This document shows positions 28,960 to 34,986 of a stretch of DNA of 34,986 bases, one piece after another (the stretch's first letter is position 1; each line of letters starts with the position of its first letter). The notes beneath the pieces were generated by a model, which had not been told where the DNA came from, did no database searches, and saw only the letters and a list, made by a program, of their open reading frames with translations. Source of the DNA: Arcobacter nitrofigilis (GTDB taxonomy: Bacteria; Campylobacterota; Campylobacteria; Campylobacterales; Arcobacteraceae); contig DYJR01000004.1 of NCBI GenBank assembly GCA_020723015.1, forward strand, positions 5,720 through 40,705, in the 5' to 3' direction. The position numbers were made by a program, and so were the translations under genes.

Positions 28960-29465
28960 TGATAGTTAATATTTCAAAAATTAAAACCGAAGCTTTATTA
29001 TTATTTGCCAAAGAGCTTATTAAAAGCTATATTTATAAAGATGAAAAGATATTTTTTGTGGATGAAACAACTATCAAGTTTATAGAAGAAAGAACATACG
29101 AGATATATAAGAATATCGTCAAAACAATTCATAAAGATGAAGTGTATATAAACGGTTCAAATATACATGCTAGGCTTGTGATGAAGTATTTTGATTTTCT
29201 AAATAAGCAGGTTACAAAAGAGCTGAAGATGGGAGAACCTTTTAACCCGTCGGTTCTTTTGTTTTCAATGCTAGCTACTTGGTTTTTAGAACTTGGACAT
29301 GAGAGTAAATCAAAAGAGTATATTTATTTTTCTTTATTTACATACGGTGAGATTTATGATTTGATGTTTGTAAATGCTAATGACTTGGTATACAAAGCAA
29401 TGAATATTAAAATGGTTGATATTGCAGAGAGAATAATATATAAATATGATGGGGTTAGGTTGTAA
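28959..29465 (+). CDS. Conserved-looking hypothetical protein (168 aa), translationally coupled to the histidine kinase
   Basis: TAATG stop/start overlap with the kinase gene; no recognised domain. Confidence 0.7.
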   Translation: MIVNISKIKTEALLLFAKELIKSYIYKDEKIFFVDETTIKFIEERTYEIYKNIVKTIHKDEVYINGSNIHARLVMKYFDFLNKQVTKELKMGEPFNPSVLLFSMLATWFLELGHESKSKEYIYFSLFTYGEIYDLMFVNANDLVYKAMNIKMVDIAERIIYKYDGVRL

Positions 29466-29555
29466 ATTAGTAATTAATATATTGGTCACTAGTATATTGG
29501 AAAGAATTTTCTTACTAATAACTAATATACCAATACACCAGTTACAAGTTAAGGA
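29462..29555. repeat. Intergenic heptad element with roughly inverted arms (TATATTGG ... ACTAATA ACTAATA TACCAAT)
   Basis: Right arm 29514-29555 in exact 7-nt phase; left arm contains ATATTGG at 29479 and 29494. Confidence 0.75.
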
Positions 29556-29561
29556 TTAAAT

Positions 29562-30389
29562 TTGGAAATAGTAAAAACGGTTGATGAATTAAGAGAGATT
29601 TTAAAACGATATAAAAATAATTCAATAGGGTTCGTGCCGACCATGGGGGCTTTGCATGATGGGCATATAAGCCTTATAAAACGTTCTCATGATGAAAATG
29701 ATATAGTTGTAGTTTCTATATTCGTAAATCCTACGCAGTTTTTGGCTGGGGAGGATTTGGATAAATATCCAAGACGTGATGAAGTGGATAAAAAGATATG
29801 TGAACTTGCAAAAGTTGATATACTTTTTATGCCGAATATTGATGATATGTACACAGGCAACGATGAGGTCAAAGTAGTTGCACCTGCCGTGCGAGGATAT
29901 GTTTTGGAAGGGTTTATCAGACCAGGTCATTTTGACGGAGTTTTGAGGGTGGTATGTAAGCTTTTCAATATCGTAAAACCTACAAATGCCTATTTCGGTA
30001 AAAAAGATGCTCAACAATTAGTCCTTATACAACAAATGGTAAAAGATTTGTTTATGGATATAAACGTAGTGCCTTGTGAGCTTATACGAGATAATGACGG
30101 GTTAGCACTAAGTAGTAGAAACGTATATCTTACGCAAGAACAAAGAACACAAGCTTTAGCGATACCGAAATCACTAAAAAGTGCAGCAAAAAAAATAGGT
30201 ATGGGCGAACTTGACGTAAGTGTTTTGAAGGCTTTAATGAGTGAAACTATGAGTGGACTCAATGTGGAATACATCGCTTTTGTGGATAGAGAATTTAATG
30301 AAATCAATAAAATCGAGGTCAAAAATTCTATAATACTTGTAGCTGCTAGGGTCGGTAATACGAGGCTGATAGATAATATTTGGATTTGA
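29562..30389 (+). CDS. panC: Pantothenate synthetase
   Basis: [60 protein letters not shown] start with AAGGA upstream. Confidence 0.95.
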   Translation: MEIVKTVDELREILKRYKNNSIGFVPTMGALHDGHISLIKRSHDENDIVVVSIFVNPTQFLAGEDLDKYPRRDEVDKKICELAKVDILFMPNIDDMYTGNDEVKVVAPAVRGYVLEGFIRPGHFDGVLRVVCKLFNIVKPTNAYFGKKDAQQLVLIQQMVKDLFMDINVVPCELIRDNDGLALSSRNVYLTQEQRTQALAIPKSLKSAAKKIGMGELDVSVLKALMSETMSGLNVEYIAFVDREFNEINKIEVKNSIILVAARVGNTRLIDNIWI

Positions 30390-30395
30390 AATTTT

Positions 30396-30465
30396 GTAAT
30401 TAGTGTATTAGTTATTGGTGTATTAGAAAGAATAAATCTTACCAATATACTAATATACCAATTAC
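30396..30465. repeat. Long imperfect inverted repeat between panC and rimO
   Basis: GTAATTAGTGTATTAGTTATTGGT (30396-30419) vs ACCAATATACTAATATACCAATTAC (30441-30465); near-complementary with a one-base indel and few mismatches. Confidence 0.85.
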
Positions 30466-30479
30466 TAAAAAGGTGAATA

Positions 30480-31790
30480 ATGGGTAAAAAATTACATTTA
30501 GTTAGTCTTGGATGTACTAAGAATTTGATTGATTCTGAGGTTATGTTGGGACGTCTGAAAGATTATGAGATAATAGATGATGCAAGTGTGGCGGATTTGA
30601 TAATAGTAAATACTTGCGGGTTTATAGAAAGTGCAAAAGAGGAGAGTTTGAATACTATTTTCAATCTTCATGACCAAAGAAAAGAGAGCTCCGTGCTTGT
30701 AATGGCAGGGTGTTTGTCTCAAAGATATAAAGATGAGTTGGCAAACGAGCTTCAAGAGGTAGATATATTTACCGGTGTGGGTGATTATGACGTGATAGAT
30801 GAGCTTGTGGAGCAAAAAAGAAGTCAGTTTAGTCCAAAGGTATTTTTGGCAAATGATGAGGTTGAGAGAGTAGTAACAAACTCAAATTATCACGCATATA
30901 TCAAACTAAGTGAAGGGTGTAATCAATCTTGTGCATTTTGTGCAATACCTCTTTTTAAAGGGAAGCTTTTTAGCCGTACACTAGAATCAGTAAAAAAAGA
31001 GCTTACATCACTTGTAAAACAAGGATTTTATGACTTTAGTTTCGTAAGTCAAGATAGCTCTAGCTACCTACGAGACCACGGGATAAATGATGGGCTAGAG
31101 CAACTTATAGATTTGATTGATAGTATAGAAGGTATCAAAAGTGCTAGAATACTATACCTTTATCCGTCAACAACTACAAAAAAACTTATCAAAAAAATAG
31201 CTAACTCAAAAGTAGTACATAACTATTTTGATATGCCGTTGCAACATATCTCACAAAATATGCTAAAAGTAATGAAACGGGGCAAAGGAAGCGATAAAAT
31301 AAAAGAGCTTTTAGAAGAGATGAAAAAAGTACCGAATGCCTTTATCCGAACTACTTTTATCGTAGGACATCCTGGTGAAAGCGAAGAAGATTTTGAAGAG
31401 CTTAAAAACTTTGTAAAAGAGTTTAAGTTTGACAGGGCAAACGTATTTAGCTATAGTGATGAAGAGGGAACTAGTGCTATCAAGTCAAAGCAAAAAGTTG
31501 ATGCTAAGATAATTGACATTAGAGCGAAAGAACTAGGCAAAATAATAGCAAAAACCACAAAAGAGTTTTTTAAAAAAGAGGTCGGCAAAGTAGTAGATGT
31601 AGTAGTTAACGGCATAAGCGACGAACATGAGTTTTTGCTAAGTGCAAAAGAGCTTTTATGGGCACCTGAAATAGACGGTGAGATACTTATAAACGATAAA
31701 GATATAGATGAAGATATAGTTTACGGCAAGATTTACAAGGCAAAGATTACGGAAATGGTAGGGGATAAGCTAGTAGCTACGATATTATAA
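30480..31790 (+). CDS. rimO: Ribosomal protein S12 methylthiotransferase
   Basis: [35 protein letters not shown], radical-SAM [30 protein letters not shown]. Confidence 0.95.
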   Translation: MGKKLHLVSLGCTKNLIDSEVMLGRLKDYEIIDDASVADLIIVNTCGFIESAKEESLNTIFNLHDQRKESSVLVMAGCLSQRYKDELANELQEVDIFTGVGDYDVIDELVEQKRSQFSPKVFLANDEVERVVTNSNYHAYIKLSEGCNQSCAFCAIPLFKGKLFSRTLESVKKELTSLVKQGFYDFSFVSQDSSSYLRDHGINDGLEQLIDLIDSIEGIKSARILYLYPSTTTKKLIKKIANSKVVHNYFDMPLQHISQNMLKVMKRGKGSDKIKELLEEMKKVPNAFIRTTFIVGHPGESEEDFEELKNFVKEFKFDRANVFSYSDEEGTSAIKSKQKVDAKIIDIRAKELGKIIAKTTKEFFKKEVGKVVDVVVNGISDEHEFLLSAKELLWAPEIDGEILINDKDIDEDIVYGKIYKAKITEMVGDKLVATIL

Positions 31791-31806
31791 GGTAAAAGGT
31801 AAAAAT

Positions 31807-32571
31807 ATGTATTCACTTACGATTTATTTTGTAGATTTAGACTTGAATGAGGTACAAAAAAAGATTGTAGATGAATTTATAGAAATTTCAAAGAAAAAAT
31901 ATCAAAGCACTTTCCATATTTATACGGTTTTTGATAAAAGTTATATTGCAAATAGCGTAAAGAGCGATATATCATTGATAGTAAGTGAGCGATATATGGA
32001 ATTACATTATAAAGACAACCAATACTTACTCAAGTTTTATACCTTAAGCGGTTTGGAAAACGATTTAAATGAGCTTTTTGATAAATTTGAAACAGAGATA
32101 AAAGAACTTGAAGCTCCATATGTACCTGTACATACGGAATATCCACAATACGAACAAAAGTCAAATCATGATATACAAGAATTTGATTTAAAAGGTGCTA
32201 TCAAAGCAATTTTTAGTGAATATATAAAGGGTGCCACAAAGGACGAGCTTGAAGAATTTGCTATGCGTTATCATAGTTTTAAATTTTTATCTATGATTGA
32301 GCAACTATACAAAAGTAGAATAGACAAAGAGACTTTGGATAATATTTCAGCTCACATAGATGAGATTGATTTAGATGAGCTTATGCAGATATTTGAAGCA
32401 AAAGGGAACATGAGAAGTTACGGTAATATTTCAGTCGGCAGTGATGAGAGTATGAGTATAGGAAATAAAATAAAGCCGATAGACCAAAGTGCAAAAAAAG
32501 AGGTTGGAAAGATGGCTACTGTTTCATCACATATAGCCGGTATTGACCCTTTTAAAGGACTGTTTAAATGA
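31807..32571 (+). CDS. Hypothetical protein (254 aa)
   Basis: ORF between rimO and tilS overlapping the tilS start by 4 bp; no recognised motif. Confidence 0.75.
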   Translation: MYSLTIYFVDLDLNEVQKKIVDEFIEISKKKYQSTFHIYTVFDKSYIANSVKSDISLIVSERYMELHYKDNQYLLKFYTLSGLENDLNELFDKFETEIKELEAPYVPVHTEYPQYEQKSNHDIQEFDLKGAIKAIFSEYIKGATKDELEEFAMRYHSFKFLSMIEQLYKSRIDKETLDNISAHIDEIDLDELMQIFEAKGNMRSYGNISVGSDESMSIGNKIKPIDQSAKKEVGKMATVSSHIAGIDPFKGLFK

Positions 32572-33551
32572 AAAATCTTTTGGCATTTTCCGGTGGGATT
32601 GATTCTACGGCACTATTTTTTATGCTACTAGAACAAAACATAGATTTTGATATGGCAATAGTTGATTACGGTATCAGGGCTCAAAGTAAAGATGAGGTTG
32701 CTTATGCAAAAGAACTAGCCCATAAATACGGTAAAAAACTCTATACAAAAGAGGTGAAGTTGGGTGAGTCTAACTTTGAATCAACGGCAAGACAAGAGAG
32801 ATACGCGTTTTTTGAAGAGATTATCAAAACCAATAATTATCCAAGACTGATAACGGCTCATCAGCTCAATGACCAGTTGGAGTGGTTTTTGATGCAACTT
32901 AGTCGTGGGGCTGGGCTTAAAGAGCTTATAGGACTACATGAATTATCAAAACGGGACGGATATGAGATATATAGACCTATTTTGGAATATTCAAAAGAGG
33001 AGCTTTTAGAATATCTAAATCAAAGGAAAATAAAATATTTCGTAGATGAATCAAACGAAGATACGAAATACAAGAGAAATTATTTTCGGAAAAACTTCGC
33101 AAACGAGTTGATAAAAGAGTTTGGTAGCGGTATTAAAAATAGTTTTAGATATTTGAAATCAGACTTAAAAGTAATTTACGATGAAGATAAGATAGATGAA
33201 TTTAGACTCGGTGAACTTGTAATTTTTAGGTATAGCGGTGATGAAAATCTGGCACTCAGAATAATAGATAATGAGCTTAAAAAAAGAAAAATCATCTTAA
33301 GTAGTTCTCAAAAAAAAGAGATTTTAAAACAAAAAGAAATTATAATTAAAAATTTATTTTGTGTAGTTTTGCAAGATTCGTACGTATGGATTGCACCGAA
33401 AGTAGATATGGTTTTGGATAAACCATATAAAGAACTTTGTAGAACAAACAAAATTCCAAAACATATAAGACCTTATTTTAAATTGCAAGGAGTTCAAAAT
33501 GAAACAATTTGTCAAGTTGGTAACGGCTCTATTTTTAACAATAAATCTTAA
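32568..33551 (+). CDS. tilS: tRNA(Ile)-lysidine synthase
   Basis: LLAFSGGIDSTALFFMLLEQ, AIVDYGIRAQSKDE, ITAHQLNDQLEWFLMQLSRGAGLKELIGL, DESNEDTKYKRNYFR. Confidence 0.92.
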   Translation: MKNLLAFSGGIDSTALFFMLLEQNIDFDMAIVDYGIRAQSKDEVAYAKELAHKYGKKLYTKEVKLGESNFESTARQERYAFFEEIIKTNNYPRLITAHQLNDQLEWFLMQLSRGAGLKELIGLHELSKRDGYEIYRPILEYSKEELLEYLNQRKIKYFVDESNEDTKYKRNYFRKNFANELIKEFGSGIKNSFRYLKSDLKVIYDEDKIDEFRLGELVIFRYSGDENLALRIIDNELKKRKIILSSSQKKEILKQKEIIIKNLFCVVLQDSYVWIAPKVDMVLDKPYKELCRTNKIPKHIRPYFKLQGVQNETICQVGNGSIFNNKS

Positions 33552-34872
33552 TGCCGTTAATATTCAAGATGCTCCCTCTGATTTTGTCAGAGAGATGCCA
33601 AAACAAGGTGTCATAGTTTCATATTATGATGCCGTAAAAGATGCAAAAAAAGCTGTTGTAAATATATCTACTCAAAAAACTGTCAAACAAGCCGATATAA
33701 GAGAACAAATGCCTTTTTTTAATGACCCTTTGTTTAGGGAGTTTTTCAAGGGATTCGGTGATGTGGTACCGCAAGATAGAATCCAAAGGTCTCTTGGTAG
33801 CGGTGTGATAGTAAGTAGTGACGGATATATCATAACAAATTCTCATGTGGTGGACGGTGCAGATGAAATAACTGTTACGTTAGCCGGTGATAGTACGACT
33901 GAACACAAAGCGAAGCTTATAGGAACAGACCCAAAAAGTGACGTTGCTGTCATCAAAATAGAACAAAAAAACCTACCTTTTATACAGTTTGCAAATTCAA
34001 ATAAAGTTCGTGAAGGTGATGTTGTATTTGCGATAGGAAACCCTTTTGGGGTAGGTGAGACGATTACCAGCGGTATAGTATCTGCTCTGAATAAAAGCGG
34101 TGTGGGTATCAATGCTTATGAAAATTATATCCAAACAGATGCAAGTATAAACCCTGGAAATAGCGGTGGAGCATTGGTAGATAGTAGGGGAGCACTTGTA
34201 GGTATCAATACAGCTATTATAAGTAGAAGCGGTGGAAACGTGGGGATAGGATTTGCGATACCTTCAAATATGGCAAAAAGTATAGCCACATCGCTTGTAA
34301 AAGACGGTGTAGTAAAAAGAGGATATTTAGGTGTAAGTATAGGTGATATAAATGCCGATGCCAAGGATTTCTATCAAAACAAAAACGGTGCATTAGTCAT
34401 GGATGTACAAAGCGGTTCACCTGCTGCAAAAGCAGGGCTTAAACGTGGGGATTTGATAATAGAAATAGACTCAAAACCAGTTCTTGATGCTAGTGATTTG
34501 AGGAATCGTATAGGTATGATGGTACCGAATACGAATATTTCTATCAAATACATAAGAGATAAAAAAACTATTGTGACAAACGCTACTTTGGTAACTTTGG
34601 ATGATGAAAAAGTAGTAACGACAAACGGTAATTTTAAACTTTTCAAAGGTCTAAAAGTAAAAGAGGCTGACGGTAGCATTGTGGTTGTAGAGGTTGAAAA
34701 AGGTTCTAATGCAGATAAAAAAGGGTTTAGAATCAACGATATGATAATACAAGTGGAAAATATGCCTGTAGCTACACTAGATGATTTGAAAAAAGCTTTA
34801 GGAGCCTATAAGGGTAAAAAAAGAGTTTTTGTACAAAGAAATAGTAATGTTATGATGGTCATTTGCGACTAA
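33499..34872 (+). CDS. degQ: DegQ/HtrA-type periplasmic serine protease with PDZ domains
   Basis: Signal peptide; SLGSGVIVSSDGYIITNSHVV, SDVAVIKI, QTDASINPGNSGGALVD, PDZ MDVQSGSPAAKAGLKRGDLI; AAGGAG upstream of ATG 33499. Confidence 0.95.
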   Translation: MKQFVKLVTALFLTINLNAVNIQDAPSDFVREMPKQGVIVSYYDAVKDAKKAVVNISTQKTVKQADIREQMPFFNDPLFREFFKGFGDVVPQDRIQRSLGSGVIVSSDGYIITNSHVVDGADEITVTLAGDSTTEHKAKLIGTDPKSDVAVIKIEQKNLPFIQFANSNKVREGDVVFAIGNPFGVGETITSGIVSALNKSGVGINAYENYIQTDASINPGNSGGALVDSRGALVGINTAIISRSGGNVGIGFAIPSNMAKSIATSLVKDGVVKRGYLGVSIGDINADAKDFYQNKNGALVMDVQSGSPAAKAGLKRGDLIIEIDSKPVLDASDLRNRIGMMVPNTNISIKYIRDKKTIVTNATLVTLDDEKVVTTNGNFKLFKGLKVKEADGSIVVVEVEKGSNADKKGFRINDMIIQVENMPVATLDDLKKALGAYKGKKRVFVQRNSNVMMVICD

Positions 34873-34888
34873 AAAAGTGATTCATGAA

Positions 34889-34970
34889 TAGACTCCGAAT
34901 CAAGTTCGGAGTGACAAAAACAAGTTCAGAGTGACACTTATTCAGTCATTCTGAGCTTGACTCAGAATCT
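34889..34970. repeat. REP-like pair of inversely oriented hairpin units plus a half unit
   Basis: ACTCCGAA-TCAAG-TTCGGAGT (34892-34912); half unit CAAGTTCAGAGTGAC (34921-34935); ATTCTGAG-CTTGA-CTCAGAAT (34948-34968). Confidence 0.88.
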
Positions 34971-34986
34971 AAAAATAGCTATTTTA

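Noticed and set aside
29622-30445. Reverse-strand ORFs of 131 and 144 aa opposite panC
   Set aside because: Overlap conserved panC on the other strand; composition is typical of antisense reading.
1-34986. tRNA, rRNA, riboswitch, prophage or toxin-antitoxin genes
   Set aside because: No cloverleaf, rRNA-like stretch, integrase/phage genes or toxin-antitoxin pair could be supported.

Overview
AT-rich chromosomal window with the gene content of a Campylobacterota (epsilonproteobacterial) genome; this lineage is inferred from oorDABC, an mqnX-like deaminase, and aroQ next to an M24 peptidase. Most of it is housekeeping: oorDABC, dxs, hisC, sppA, aroQ, mnmA, prs, lepA, hisH, hisA, panC, rimO, tilS and htrA/degQ. 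I see no tRNA, rRNA, CRISPR or transposase. The most unusual features are: (1) a dispersed family of degenerate 7-bp-periodic repeats in many intergenic gaps, some running across stop codons; (2) one such tract, stop-free in all forward frames, that joins folK and mnmA into a single 523-codon ORF; (3) a protein with an FTR-catalytic-like six-cysteine domain fused to a rhodanese; (4) a membrane protein with degenerate GGDEF and EAL domains (LapD-like); (5) paired REP-like hairpins with compensatory substitutions at the right edge; (6) a TIGR01777-like epimerase split at an A7 run; (7) a Dam-family methylase next to a decayed second methylase; (8) a histidine kinase with a cysteine-rich GAF-like segment, coupled to an uncharacterised small protein. 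All family calls come from reading motifs by eye; no database search was possible.
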